Program-made: the position numbers and the translations under genes | Source: Dyadobacter psychrophilus | Lineage (GTDB): Bacteria > Bacteroidota > Bacteroidia > Cytophagales > Spirosomataceae | Direction of reading: 5' to 3' | NCBI RefSeq assembly: GCF_900167945.1 | Contig: NZ_FUZA01000002.1 | Coordinates: 372,001-436,000 of the forward strand | Length of the DNA: 64,000 nt | Part shown: positions 44,961-54,295 of the stretch, piece after piece | Numbering within the stretch: position 1 is the first letter of the stretch | Layout: each line of letters opens with the position of its first letter | The notes under the pieces: model-generated | Databases searched by the model: none | The model's input: the letters and a program-made list of their open reading frames with translations, nothing else | What the model was told of the DNA's origin: nothing

Positions 44961-45602
44961 ATGCTAAACCAACAGGATATTAACAAAAGAATCGCTGAAT
45001 TGCTGCTTGAAGCAAAGGCAATAAAACTGAGTCCCGACAAACCATTTCAATGGAGTTCAGGCTGGCTGTCCCCGATTTATTGCGATAATCGCGTGGCATT
45101 ATCTTACCCCGACACGCGGACTTTTATCAAAAAGACCTTAGCTGCTTTGATTAAAAAGGAATATCCTGATGTGCAGGCGGTTGTTGGTGTTGCCACAGGT
45201 GGAATTGCCCAGGGCGCGTTGGTTGCGGATCTTTTGGAATTGCCCTTTGCATATGTCCGCCCCGAGCCTAAAAAGCACGGAATGGGCAATCAGATTGAGG
45301 GCAGATTAGAAAAAGGTCAGTCGGTAATTATCATTGAGGACCTTATCTCAACCGGAGGAAGTTCATTGAAGGTGGTGGATGTATTGCGTGCAGCAGAGAT
45401 TGAGGTGGCAGGAATGGTCGCGATTTTCACTTATGGATTCGCAGTTGCGGAAAATAATTTCAAAGAGAAAAATGTAAAACTGAGCACGGTAAGCAATTAC
45501 AATGCGCTGATAGAAACCGCTTTGGAACATAATTACATTGACAGCTCTCAGTTGGAAAGTTTAAGCGCATGGCGCCTGGCTCCCGAAAGTTGGGGCAAAT
45601 AG
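44961..45602 (+). CDS. pyrE: orotate phosphoribosyltransferase
   Basis: A 213-residue PyrE converting orotate and PRPP to OMP in pyrimidine synthesis. Key segments are the FQWSSGWLSPIYCDNR substrate loop, VVGVATGGIAQGA, the flexible catalytic loop YVRPEPKKHGMGNQIEG, and the PRPP motif VIIIEDLISTGGSS (about 115-128). It is coupled to the CNNM gene and ends at a hairpin. Confidence 0.96.
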   Translation: MLNQQDINKRIAELLLEAKAIKLSPDKPFQWSSGWLSPIYCDNRVALSYPDTRTFIKKTLAALIKKEYPDVQAVVGVATGGIAQGALVADLLELPFAYVRPEPKKHGMGNQIEGRLEKGQSVIIIEDLISTGGSSLKVVDVLRAAEIEVAGMVAIFTYGFAVAENNFKEKNVKLSTVSNYNALIETALEHNYIDSSQLESLSAWRLAPESWGK

Positions 45603-45610
45603 GAGAAGCA

Positions 45611-45655
45611 GCATTTGGCCATTGGTTTCAATCCCGAATGCCAATGACCAAATGC
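45611..45655. terminator. long inverted repeat between pyrE and the aldo/keto reductase
   Basis: GCATTTGGCCATTGG (45611-45625) pairs with CCAATGACCAAATGC (45641-45655), with one mismatch and a 15-base loop. It sits between converging genes; there is no strong T-run, so it may be a bidirectional terminator or a message-stabilising hairpin. Confidence 0.55.
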
Positions 45656-45665
45656 CGAGCACTTT

Positions 45666-46688
45666 CTAATTCCTGTGATTTTCCAATTTTTCGTAAAGGC
45701 CGCCGAAAGCTTCTTCCTTAATGCCCTCTGATTTTAAGAATTCGTGCGGGAAACCGAGTTCGATTTTGCTAACTTCATTCAATCTGTCAATCATTTCCTG
45801 AGGCAGCTTGAATGACAGGCAACCCAGCGAATCAGCGAGTTGTTTTTCCTTCGAGGCGCCTATGATCGGGATCATAACCTGATCGCGATGGCGGGCCCAG
45901 TTAATGGCAACCTGCACAGGTGTAACCCCAAGTTCACTGGCGACATCTACCACAGTTTGTGCTATAATGCTACTATGTTCACTTCTTCGGATGCTGTGAT
46001 CCGGAACCCGGCCGGATTCTCCTCTTAAATATTTTCCTGTAAGCGCACCGCCACCAATTGTTCCCCAGGGAGTTACTGCCAGCCCAAGTGCTTTTGCCAT
46101 GGGAAGCAAATCGCGTTCTGGTGTGCGCTGGATGAGTGAGTATTCAAACTGGATGGCTGCAAATGCGTTCCAACCGCGGAAATCAGCAATTGTATTGGCT
46201 TGTGAGACAACCCATGCTGGCGTATCGGATATGCCTACATAATGTACTAATCCCCTGGTAACCAAGTCGTCCAATCCACGCATAAGTTCCTCTACGGGCG
46301 TTGTGTTATCCCACATATGCACCCACAGGAGGTCAATGTACTCTGTATTAAGGCGTTTCAAACTTGCTCTTACCGAGCGCATCATATTTTTGCGGTGGTT
46401 ACCAGCAAAATTAAGGTCATCATTCCGGTCTTTCAGTGTGAATTTAGTTGCCAGAACCCAGTGATCGCGGTCACTTTCAATAAATTCACCCACATATTTT
46501 TCAGAAGAACCCTCTGTATAGCGATTGGCCGTATCGATGAAATTACCCCCAGCGCCTGCGAAACTTTCGAATATTTTAAAGCTTTCATGCTTATCTGCTC
46601 CCCATCCCCACTCAGTTCCGAAGGTCATTGTGCCCAGGCAAACTTCCGAAACACGTAAACCCGACCGGCCCAATAATTGATATTGCAT
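45666..46688 (-). CDS. aldo/keto reductase
   Basis: A 340-residue NADPH-dependent aldo/keto reductase of the YajO/Gcy-like group. Catalytic residues are in FIDTANRYTEG (Asp, Tyr), WVLATKFTL (Lys) and LLWVHMWD (His). The NADPH-binding C-terminus includes MIPIIGASKEKQLADSL. It begins MQYQLLGRSGLRVSEVCLGTM, the family start. The substrate is unknown. It is monocistronic and divergent from ppk1. Confidence 0.94.
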   Translation of the reverse strand: MQYQLLGRSGLRVSEVCLGTMTFGTEWGWGADKHESFKIFESFAGAGGNFIDTANRYTEGSSEKYVGEFIESDRDHWVLATKFTLKDRNDDLNFAGNHRKNMMRSVRASLKRLNTEYIDLLWVHMWDNTTPVEELMRGLDDLVTRGLVHYVGISDTPAWVVSQANTIADFRGWNAFAAIQFEYSLIQRTPERDLLPMAKALGLAVTPWGTIGGGALTGKYLRGESGRVPDHSIRRSEHSSIIAQTVVDVASELGVTPVQVAINWARHRDQVMIPIIGASKEKQLADSLGCLSFKLPQEMIDRLNEVSKIELGFPHEFLKSEGIKEEAFGGLYEKLENHRN

Positions 46689-46832
46689 AAGATTATAATT
46701 AGGTTTTGAATTGAAAGATATAACACTGGATGCTTACCGAACTTTGTTAAATCTTTGTGCCGCAAAGTTAGATCCTTACCCACCAAATGTATTTATATTG
46801 TAGCAAATTTTGAATCTTTTTTACCTTAATCA

Positions 46833-48929
46833 ATGATAGATGTTGCTTATCCCTACTTCGATACAAATCTGAGCTGGTTATCCAATAATTACAGATTATT
46901 ACTGGAAGCAAACGATGAGACTGTACCGGTGAGGGAACGTTTACGTTTTCTTGGAATTTACGCATATCAGACCAAAGAATTTTTCAGGGCGCGTGTTCCC
47001 AGCCTGCTGGCGATGGGGGAGGTGAGCAACGATATCCGTACCAAATTGAATCTCTTTCCCGAATCGCTGCTGGAACACGTTTATGAAACCGTGGAAAACC
47101 AGCTCAGGGAATTTAATGATATCCTGATCACAGGAATTCTTCCCGCGCTTCACGACCAAGGCGTACATTTATATTATCGGGAAACATTTGCGAATGAGCA
47201 CCTTACATTTCTAAGAAAGTTTTTTATCGACAAACTTTTCAGGCATTTGCAACCTGTTTTCCTGGATAGCAGACGAAGCTCCAAAATGCCTTTCTTCGAA
47301 TCCAAGCAGTTGTATCTGGTTGTAAGGCTGCAGCATAGGGAAGACACCGAGGAAGACTGGTATGCGCTCGTGAACATTCCGTCGGAGCCATTTGGGCGGT
47401 TTATCGAACTGCCTGAACTGGAAGGAAAGCGTCAGGTAACATTTCTGGAAGACATTATCCGTGAATTTCTGCCGCTGCTTTTCCCGGGTTACGATGTGCT
47501 TGACAGTTATGCATTGCGGGTAGAGAAAGACACCGAACTATCCATTGAAGACGAGTATCCGATGCAGCTCGCGCAACGTATTTTGAAACAGCTCGAGAAA
47601 CGCAATTTCGTTCAGCCTGCGCAGTATTTTTATGAATCCGGGATGCCGCTTTATATGCGTGAATATCTCGTCAGTAAGGCGGGGATACCCATGAATGAGT
47701 TTCACGAAAGAGGACATTATATCTTTATGCAGGATCTGATGACCTTTCCGCAACTTTCCCGACGCCTGGATTATCCGCACCAAAGGCCAGTTCAGAATCC
47801 AGGTTTTGATGACACAACTTCCGTTTTTGAATCAATACAAAAGGCAGATCAGCTGTTACATTTGCCGTATAATTCCTATGAGCCGATTGTCAGGTTTTTT
47901 AATGAGGCAGCAGTGGACCCGCATGTGCGCGAAATCCATGTCTCGCTCTACAAAATCAGTCCTAATTCATTTATACTCAATTCACTGATCAGCGCATCCC
48001 GTAATGGCAAGCGGGTCACCACTTATGTGGAGCTCAATACAAAACTGGACATTCAGGAAAATTTGCATTGGTCAAAGAAGATGCGCGATGCGGGCGTCAA
48101 GATCATTTTGAGTGTGCCGGGCCTGAAAGTCCATGCCAAGATTGCCTTGATCAAACGTAAAGTCCACAAAGGGTGGGAACGCTATGCATTCCTGGGAACA
48201 GGCGGTTTTTACAGGCTTACCAGCCGGGAGATTGTCGACCACGCATTGCTCACAAGCCACCGCGAGCTGACCAATGAGCTGGAATTGCTTTTCGGATATT
48301 TATCTACGCAGGACGAACCTAAGAAATACAAGTATCTACCCTTCAATAATTTATTTGTAACACAATTTACACTCCAAAAAAGGCTTCTCGATTTGATCGA
48401 CAGGGAAATTGCCAATTGCAATGCAGGTCTGAAATCGTTTGTGACAATCAAGATAAACCAGTTGCAGGATCATATGCTGATCGATAAAATCTATCAGGCC
48501 GGTCAAGCGGGCGTGCCGGTACACGTCATTATCAGCGAGAGTTGCGGACTTATTCCGGGGCTGCCGTCTATCAGCGATAACATTGTCGTGAGTCGCTATG
48601 TTGACCGCTATGTTGAAAACACGCGCATCTTTCATTTTGGGAATCGAGGCAATGATGAAATGTATTTGTCGTCCTGTGATTGGACGCATCGGAATTTGCA
48701 CCGGCGCATCGATGTTTGCTTTCCGATTTTAGATGAAGCACTCAAAAGTCAGATGCGGCTGGTATTGCGGAATTATGTGAGTGATAACCAGAAATCCGTT
48801 CGGCTGGATGTGTATCAGAACAATCTCAGGATCACCGATGACTCTCGCGGGAAGGTCCGCGCGCAGGAGGCAAATTACCGTTTGGTAGAAAAAATTGAGA
48901 AGGCAGGGCCTACGAAGCGAGCAGAATAA
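46833..48929 (+). CDS. ppk1: divergent polyphosphate kinase 1 family protein
   Basis: A 698-residue protein with the four-domain PPK1 layout (N, head, C1, C2), a family that polymerises ATP gamma-phosphate into polyphosphate. The phospho-accepting histidine is kept as His434 in LKVHAKIAL. Several other positions usual in PPK1 differ: LYKIS for LYRxx (Lys374), LNTKLDIQ for LKARFDEE, SESCGLIPG for RGICCLRPG, and ENTRIF (594-599) for EHSRIY, so the second histidine is Asn596. Activity is therefore uncertain. The symbol marks the family only. Confidence 0.85.
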   Translation: MIDVAYPYFDTNLSWLSNNYRLLLEANDETVPVRERLRFLGIYAYQTKEFFRARVPSLLAMGEVSNDIRTKLNLFPESLLEHVYETVENQLREFNDILITGILPALHDQGVHLYYRETFANEHLTFLRKFFIDKLFRHLQPVFLDSRRSSKMPFFESKQLYLVVRLQHREDTEEDWYALVNIPSEPFGRFIELPELEGKRQVTFLEDIIREFLPLLFPGYDVLDSYALRVEKDTELSIEDEYPMQLAQRILKQLEKRNFVQPAQYFYESGMPLYMREYLVSKAGIPMNEFHERGHYIFMQDLMTFPQLSRRLDYPHQRPVQNPGFDDTTSVFESIQKADQLLHLPYNSYEPIVRFFNEAAVDPHVREIHVSLYKISPNSFILNSLISASRNGKRVTTYVELNTKLDIQENLHWSKKMRDAGVKIILSVPGLKVHAKIALIKRKVHKGWERYAFLGTGGFYRLTSREIVDHALLTSHRELTNELELLFGYLSTQDEPKKYKYLPFNNLFVTQFTLQKRLLDLIDREIANCNAGLKSFVTIKINQLQDHMLIDKIYQAGQAGVPVHVIISESCGLIPGLPSISDNIVVSRYVDRYVENTRIFHFGNRGNDEMYLSSCDWTHRNLHRRIDVCFPILDEALKSQMRLVLRNYVSDNQKSVRLDVYQNNLRITDDSRGKVRAQEANYRLVEKIEKAGPTKRAE

Positions 48930-48940
48930 AACAATTTCGG

Positions 48941-48964
48941 GCGTTAAAAAAAATTTTTTTACGC
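48941..48964. repeat. A/T-run inverted repeat after ppk1
   Basis: GCG and CGC arms flank runs of A and T (48941-48964), forming a near-perfect palindrome 12 bases after the ppk1 stop; it probably ends ppk1 transcription. A second hairpin follows at 48980-49003 (CGCCGTTA with TAGCGGCG, one G-T pair). Confidence 0.5.
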
Positions 48965-49062
48965 TTAAATTTTATAATCCGCCGTTAGATTTAATTAGCG
49001 GCGTTTGCAGAAAAAAATAATTGAAACCGGGGGAATTTTTGAAGAAACGGGTTAAAATCCTC

Positions 49063-49093
49063 TTGAGCGGTAAGGACTATATGTTTATATTTG
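49063..49093 (+). promoter_or_regulatory. Bacteroidota-type promoter for the TetR gene
   Basis: TTG (49063-49065), a 20-base spacer and TATATTTG (49086-49093) match the consensus. The GAATG-CATAT-CATTC inverted repeat (49093-49107) begins at the last base of the -7 box and covers the expected start point, a typical place for a self-repressor operator. Confidence 0.65.
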
Positions 49094-49136
49094 AATGCAT
49101 ATCATTCTGACTCCATCATAAAATCAACATTATAGT

Positions 49137-49730
49137 ATGGGAATAGTAGAGCGAAGAGAACGCCTCAGAATACAGGTACGTTCGGATATCGTCAAAACAG
49201 CAAAAGAAATAGCCCGTGAGGACGGGTGGACAGCGGTCTCCATCCGCAAAATTGCTGAAGTGATCGAATACAGCCCTCCAATTCTCTATGAATATTTTGA
49301 GAGCAAGGATAAATTGCTCGAAGCGATCCGCATGGAAGGCTTCGATATCCTGCAGGCGGAATTTTTGAAGATCAAGACACATTTCAGTAATCCTCAGAAA
49401 CAATTAGCGGAAGTAGCACAGCGTATCTGGGTGTTCGCTATTGAGAACCCGGAAGTTTTTCAGGTAATGTTCAACCTGGAAGGCGCTTATTGCGATTCCA
49501 AGAATGTGTATGGAAAGGCAATGAGCATTAAAGGCAATCCGGTTTGGGAAATGATAGCAAGCTTGCGTCCGAGATCGGGCGAAATGGTCACCAAAACCTA
49601 CTATGAATGGTGGTGCCTAACTTACGGTTTTATCAGCATTACCATGACAACACAGCCCAGATATGCATTTCCGCAAGCTGAGCCGGTGTATATGGAAGGT
49701 GTCCGCAGATTTATAAGAAGTATTATGTAA
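49137..49730 (+). CDS. TetR/AcrR family transcriptional regulator
   Basis: A 197-residue regulator. The N-terminal TetR DNA-binding domain (about 12-62) has [26 protein letters not shown] and [19 protein letters not shown]. The C-terminal half (about 80-190) is a ligand-binding/dimer domain of the WHG type ([15 protein letters not shown]). Its target and ligand are unknown; no transporter lies beside it. A palindrome overlaps its own promoter. The last 8 bases overlap the convergent cysE gene. Confidence 0.9.
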   Translation: MGIVERRERLRIQVRSDIVKTAKEIAREDGWTAVSIRKIAEVIEYSPPILYEYFESKDKLLEAIRMEGFDILQAEFLKIKTHFSNPQKQLAEVAQRIWVFAIENPEVFQVMFNLEGAYCDSKNVYGKAMSIKGNPVWEMIASLRPRSGEMVTKTYYEWWCLTYGFISITMTTQPRYAFPQAEPVYMEGVRRFIRSIM

Positions 49731-50553
49731 CAGATGGTGTCTGCTGGCGTATCTCTATTTTGCTCTGGTGATAAACCTGTGAAAATGGAGGTACGCTTCG
49801 CACCAGCCAGGCATTTCCGCCGATAATAGAATCGTGGCCTATCACGGTTTCTCCTCCCAGAATAGTCGCATTAGCATACACAACCACATTGTCTTCAATG
49901 GTCGGGTGACGCTTGCGCGATGCCAGCGACTTGGATACATGCGTAGCGCCCAAGGTAACGCCCTGGTATAGTTTCACATTATTGCCAATGTGTGTCGTTT
50001 CTCCAATCACTACACCCGTGCCGTGGTCGATAAAAAACGAATGCCCGATCGTTGCATTGGGGTGAATATCGATACCGGTCTGGCTGTGCGCGAATTCGGT
50101 TAACATCCTTGGTAACAATGGTATGCCGCACAATGCAAATGAATTGGCAAAACGATAGGTCGCAATCGCCATGAAGCCGGGATAAACGGAAATAACTTCC
50201 TCAATGCTCACAGATGCAGGATCATTATCGGTAATGGATTTGGCATCCATTAAAAGTTTCTCATAGATATCCGGGATCTGCGAAAACACCTCGTCCAGAA
50301 TTTCTTCTTTACTTTTTTCCAGCTCCGGCAACAAAGGTTCCAGCATACAGTCCAGACTGTTGCGTAAATCAGCATATTTCATGGCGATATCCTTGCTTGG
50401 GCAGCTCGGACAATCTTTACTGATTGGAAACAAAAAATTAATCAGGCCCTGAATAAACTTTCCGGCATCGTGCCGGGATGGCAGTTGATAGCGATATCTT
50501 TCGTTCTGCGCTGCCAGGCGCTGAAGGAACTGGTTTTGGTGGTTGGTTGTCAT
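49723..50553 (-). CDS. cysE: serine O-acetyltransferase
   Basis: A 276-residue serine acetyltransferase making O-acetylserine for cysteine synthesis. The helical N-terminal region (1-150) is followed by left-handed beta-helix hexapeptide repeats. The latter contain [44 protein letters not shown], with catalytic His/Asp in HGTGVVIGE. The long N-terminus matches the EpsC/CysE type of Bacteroidota. Its 3' end overlaps the convergent tetR gene by 8 bases. Confidence 0.93.
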   Translation of the reverse strand: MTTNHQNQFLQRLAAQNERYRYQLPSRHDAGKFIQGLINFLFPISKDCPSCPSKDIAMKYADLRNSLDCMLEPLLPELEKSKEEILDEVFSQIPDIYEKLLMDAKSITDNDPASVSIEEVISVYPGFMAIATYRFANSFALCGIPLLPRMLTEFAHSQTGIDIHPNATIGHSFFIDHGTGVVIGETTHIGNNVKLYQGVTLGATHVSKSLASRKRHPTIEDNVVVYANATILGGETVIGHDSIIGGNAWLVRSVPPFSQVYHQSKIEIRQQTPSVT

Positions 50554-50758
50554 TAAGAATAGGAATTTGACTTACATCGCCGGCTTACGCCCAGGGCTTA
50601 CTGGCATCAATTTTTAGTATGAACACAGAAATGACCGGAAAAATTTGGTTCAGGCTTTTTCTTTGAAAAACAAGCACTGAATTTCGCTATTTATCTGATT
50701 ATAATCGTATATTGAAATATCCTGTGAAGTTATAAATTAGAGTAACATTCCTGAATGT

Positions 50759-51682
50759 ATGCCAAGTTTTAAATTTTTGCGATTTGTAATTCTCGTTTTT
50801 TTTCTATCGGCTTCGTTAAGTTCCTGCTTTTCCCGGTACATTATATCAGCCAAGCAGGTTAGGAAACATTATGCAGCAAAAAAAATAAAACCTGAGGAAC
50901 GCATTATCAAAAATGACACGCTTGCGCTTTGTATAGCCAGTGTGGGCTCGGATACATTGCCGATGTTGCTGCTTATCCACGGTGCGCCCGGGTCGCTGTG
51001 GGGCTATATGAACCTAATGGACGACGAGGACCTGCAAAAGCGTTTTCACATTGTTTCCGTGGATCGGGTGGGTTATGGGAAATCGAGGCTTAAAATGAAG
51101 AAAAAGCGCCGTTATGTTACTTCTATCGCGACTCAGGCAAATGCGCTTTTACCCGTTTTTGATTTAAATAAAAGTAAAGAAAAAGTGACCGTTCTGGGCA
51201 GGTCCTATGGTGCGCCCATCGCCGCGAAGCTGGTTTCTCTGGAACCTGAAAAGGTAAAGGAACTGATCATGGTTTCGCCGGTTATTGATCCCGAAAAAGA
51301 GAAGTTTTATTGGTTTTCCAAATGGGGCAGGAATTCGTTTATCCAGCTATTCCTTCCCGGAGAATTCAACACGGCTACGGCTGAAAAATATAGCCACTCC
51401 GACGAGCTGAAAAAGCTGCTGCCTGTGTGGCATAGCCTCGATGTGCCTACCACAGTAATCCAAGGAGGGAACGATTGGATCGCAGATCCTGCAAACATTG
51501 ATTTTGCCAAAAAACACATCAAGAGCAAGCGCGCTCAGTATATTTTCCTGCACAAAGCCGGGCATATGATCACTTACACGCATTTGTCGATGATCAAGGA
51601 AATGCTGCTGAAAAACCAGTTGTTTGAAGACAAGATCAGCTCAATTGATGTGTCCAGCGCCTCCGGGCAGATGGGAAACTAA
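50759..51682 (+). CDS. alpha/beta hydrolase, lipoprotein
   Basis: A 307-residue alpha/beta hydrolase anchored as a lipoprotein. The signal ends in the lipobox LSSC (Cys23). The catalytic triad is visible: nucleophile Ser149 in VLGRSYGAP, an Asp in GGNDWIADP (about residue 240), and His in KAGHMITYTH (about 265). The oxyanion-hole motif is LIHGAPGS (72-79). Outer-membrane or periplasmic hydrolysis of an ester or amide is expected; the substrate is unknown. A strong terminator follows. Confidence 0.88.
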   Translation: MPSFKFLRFVILVFFLSASLSSCFSRYIISAKQVRKHYAAKKIKPEERIIKNDTLALCIASVGSDTLPMLLLIHGAPGSLWGYMNLMDDEDLQKRFHIVSVDRVGYGKSRLKMKKKRRYVTSIATQANALLPVFDLNKSKEKVTVLGRSYGAPIAAKLVSLEPEKVKELIMVSPVIDPEKEKFYWFSKWGRNSFIQLFLPGEFNTATAEKYSHSDELKKLLPVWHSLDVPTTVIQGGNDWIADPANIDFAKKHIKSKRAQYIFLHKAGHMITYTHLSMIKEMLLKNQLFEDKISSIDVSSASGQMGN

Positions 51683-51706
51683 GCTCAATTATACATTGTG
51701 GAAAAG

Positions 51707-51736
51707 AAAACGGCTGATCATTCGATCAGCCGTTTT
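51707..51736 (+). terminator. rho-independent terminator after the alpha/beta hydrolase
   Basis: AAAACGGCTGATC (51707-51719), a four-base loop and GATCAGCCGTTTT (51724-51736) form a 13-bp perfect stem with A and T flanks. Confidence 0.9.
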
Positions 51737-51872
51737 TCTGAATTATAATTAACCTATGATAAATACGGATATCTATTTCATTACAGAAGTGCCATATTCT
51801 CATAGGACGAATTTTTTATTTTATACCATTACAATGTTGCTTAGGATTTAATAAAGATTTTTGATTCAATTA

Positions 51873-52976
51873 CTATCGCAATACTTTTTGAGATACCGAA
51901 TCCTTTTCGTTGGCCGCCTTGATAATGTAAATCCCCTTTGCCAGACTACGCATATCGAATTCCTCCTGAACGGATATAACCGGACCGCCGCTTTTAATTT
52001 CCCGAAGAACTCTTCCTTTGATGTCTATTAGCTGCAATGTTACAACGGAGCGTTTTTTGCTATACGCTTTCACTGTAATAAATGTCTCGGTAGGAACAGG
52101 ATAGGCCTCAATGGCCATAGAAACTTCGGCAGACTGAACATTAGGCGTAGAGGTAATCAGGCCTCCGTTGGCAGCTGATTCATAAGGCGGAATTTCAACC
52201 GTGGGCCCTGGCTTATCCAGGACGGTAATTAATCCTTCGCGATACGATTCGGAAATGATGATGCCATCACGCCATTCGCTTACCACCATTGCAAATATGT
52301 AATTGCCCAAAACCTCCGGCGCTTGCCACACCAGCTGGTTGACAGACGGAATGACTTTAAATGTTCCGGTACTGCTTACTTCATTGGGATACATATAGTT
52401 GTGTTCCAACATCCTTACGCCACATTCTCCTGGTGAAGGCTTGCTTAGTTTGGGAAGCTTAACAGTTATGCTATCAGCGTCAGCAACGGCCGGTTTGAGT
52501 TCAATCTTGAATAACTGCCTCACGCCCGCCTCAAACACAAGATAGGGCAAAACCGGCGTTGCATTGGGCACCTGTGTATTGATAACCGTCCAGAAAAAGG
52601 CTCTGGTGTCACCTGAATTTGGGAAATTGAGAATGCCCGGAGTACGGTTTTCCAGGGATACCGAAATTTGAAAAGTGCCGGACGAAGCATATGTATGGGC
52701 CCCTTCGTAATCCGATACCAAAACATTCCCCGGCAATTTTTCCGTCTTAGACCTTTGGAACTCTTTTGTGGAACCGTCGCCGAAACAAACCAAAACGTTG
52801 GTTTGAGCAGTCGCAGCTCCTTCTCCAATGTTGAGATCAAAGTATAACCGTACTTTTATATTATAATTTTGTCCGGAAACATGCGAAGCCATGATTTCAC
52901 CGCCCCTGATATGGGTTGCAAAACAAAGCGGAGAAGCCAGTAAGATCAACAGAAAAACCTTGTAAACTGATTTCAT
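51873..52976 (-). CDS. T9SS type A sorting domain-containing secreted protein
   Basis: A 367-residue protein for type IX secretion. The signal peptide (about 1-20) is followed by THIRGGEI, a mature start common in large Bacteroidota adhesin and gliding proteins. A PKD-like region lies at about 60-110 (VCFGDGSTKEF, HTYASSGTF). The C-terminal 80 residues are a type A T9SS signal (EAYPVPTETFITV, QLIDIKGRVL, LAKGIYIIKA, QKVLR). The cargo function is unknown; export to the surface or medium is expected. It proves that a T9SS is used by this organism. Confidence 0.88.
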   Translation of the reverse strand: MKSVYKVFLLILLASPLCFATHIRGGEIMASHVSGQNYNIKVRLYFDLNIGEGAATAQTNVLVCFGDGSTKEFQRSKTEKLPGNVLVSDYEGAHTYASSGTFQISVSLENRTPGILNFPNSGDTRAFFWTVINTQVPNATPVLPYLVFEAGVRQLFKIELKPAVADADSITVKLPKLSKPSPGECGVRMLEHNYMYPNEVSSTGTFKVIPSVNQLVWQAPEVLGNYIFAMVVSEWRDGIIISESYREGLITVLDKPGPTVEIPPYESAANGGLITSTPNVQSAEVSMAIEAYPVPTETFITVKAYSKKRSVVTLQLIDIKGRVLREIKSGGPVISVQEEFDMRSLAKGIYIIKAANEKDSVSQKVLR

Positions 52977-53114
52977 AGAGTAAGGAAGCTGAATGTTACG
53001 TTACTTATTCAGAACGACGGGAGCAGCCTGTTTTGTATTATCGGAAGAAGAAACAAGTGCATAAAAACCAGTTTTTGTAACCGCTCCTAAATCACTTGTA
53101 TTAAATGCTAAAAA

Positions 53115-54179
53115 TCAGTCCTTATAAATCAGGATCTCGCTTTTCCCATCGCTTTTAATGTAGCCGCGATACATGCCTTCGCTATTGAATGGCATGGCAA
53201 TGTTACCGTTCCTGTCTACTGCAATAATACCGCCTTCGCCGCCGCGTTGCACCAGTTTTTTCATCACTACTTCATTGGAAGCGTCTTTCAATGTCATTCC
53301 TTTGTATTCCATTAATGCCGAAATGTCGTAGGCAACCACGGAGCGGATAAAATACTCGCCATGTCCTGTTGCCGAAACAGCGCAAGTTGCATTATTGGCA
53401 TATGTTCCCGCACCTATGATGGGCGCGTCGCCTATCCGACCGTATTTTTTGTTCGTCATCCCGCCCGTAGAAGTTCCCGCGGCCAGGTCACCAAACTTGT
53501 CCAGCGCAACGCAGCCGACCGTGCCGAACTTTTTGCCTTCTGTAAATATCAGATCTCCGTGCTCAACCGAACCGGTTTTCGGCGCCTTTTTTACTTCCTG
53601 TTGTTCTTTTGCATCATGATCCAATTCGGTTTTTTCCTGCTCCTTCGCACGCTGCAACGCTTTAAACCTTGATTCGGTGTAGAAATAGGAAGGATCAACG
53701 ATCGCTTGTCCCTGATCTTTCGCGAATTTTTCTGCGCCCTTGCCAGCCATCATGACGTGCGGTGATTTTTCCATTACTGCAATGGCTGTGCTGATCGGAT
53801 TTCTGATCATGGTGACGCCTGCTATGGCTCCTGCTTTCAGCGTTTTGCCTTCCATAATGGAAGCGTCCAGTTCGTTTTTTCCTTCATTGGTAAAAACAGC
53901 CCCTTTTCCCGCATTGAAAAGCGGCGAATCCTCCATCACCCGGATCGTCGCCTCGACGGCCTGTACGCTTGTTCCACCACTTTTTAAAACGCCATAACCT
54001 TTTTGTAAGGCCGTGTTAAGTACTTCCTTGTAGGCCTTTTCCTGCTCTTCGGACATATTAGCCCGGGTGATGGTTCCCGCTCCGCCGTGCAGCACTAGCG
54101 TAATTTTATCTGAATAATCCTGGGCTAGGGCAGAAAGGCTGATCAGCAGCAAAATGGTTAGGTTGTAAAGCTTTTTCAT
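53115..54179 (-). CDS. isoaspartyl peptidase / plant-type L-asparaginase
   Basis: A 354-residue Ntn-hydrolase precursor that self-cleaves before Thr220 (GTVGCVALD), the nucleophile of the beta chain. A signal peptide covers residues 1-20 (ending LALAQ-like ALAQ), so it acts in the periplasm. Other family marks are LVLHGGAGTI, FNAGKGAVFT, LDASIMEG and AAGTSTGGMTNKKYGRIGDAPIIGAGTYA. It removes isoaspartyl residues from peptides or hydrolyses asparagine. It is monocistronic. Confidence 0.94.
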   Translation of the reverse strand: MKKLYNLTILLLISLSALAQDYSDKITLVLHGGAGTITRANMSEEQEKAYKEVLNTALQKGYGVLKSGGTSVQAVEATIRVMEDSPLFNAGKGAVFTNEGKNELDASIMEGKTLKAGAIAGVTMIRNPISTAIAVMEKSPHVMMAGKGAEKFAKDQGQAIVDPSYFYTESRFKALQRAKEQEKTELDHDAKEQQEVKKAPKTGSVEHGDLIFTEGKKFGTVGCVALDKFGDLAAGTSTGGMTNKKYGRIGDAPIIGAGTYANNATCAVSATGHGEYFIRSVVAYDISALMEYKGMTLKDASNEVVMKKLVQRGGEGGIIAVDRNGNIAMPFNSEGMYRGYIKSDGKSEILIYKD

Positions 54180-54295
54180 GGGGTAGGATTTGAGTGAGTT
54201 ATTTCAAAGCTAATCAAAATGATAGTAGAGCGGTTTCGGGCAATCCTTTTAAATTTGAAAATATTTAACATTTTGTTCAGAACAACTCAAATTTA

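Noticed and set aside
48980-49003. CGCCGTTA/TAGCGGCG hairpin as a TetR operator
   Set aside because: It lies about 60 bases upstream of the promoter, closer to the end of ppk1, and is as likely part of transcript ending; the promoter-overlapping repeat is the better operator candidate.
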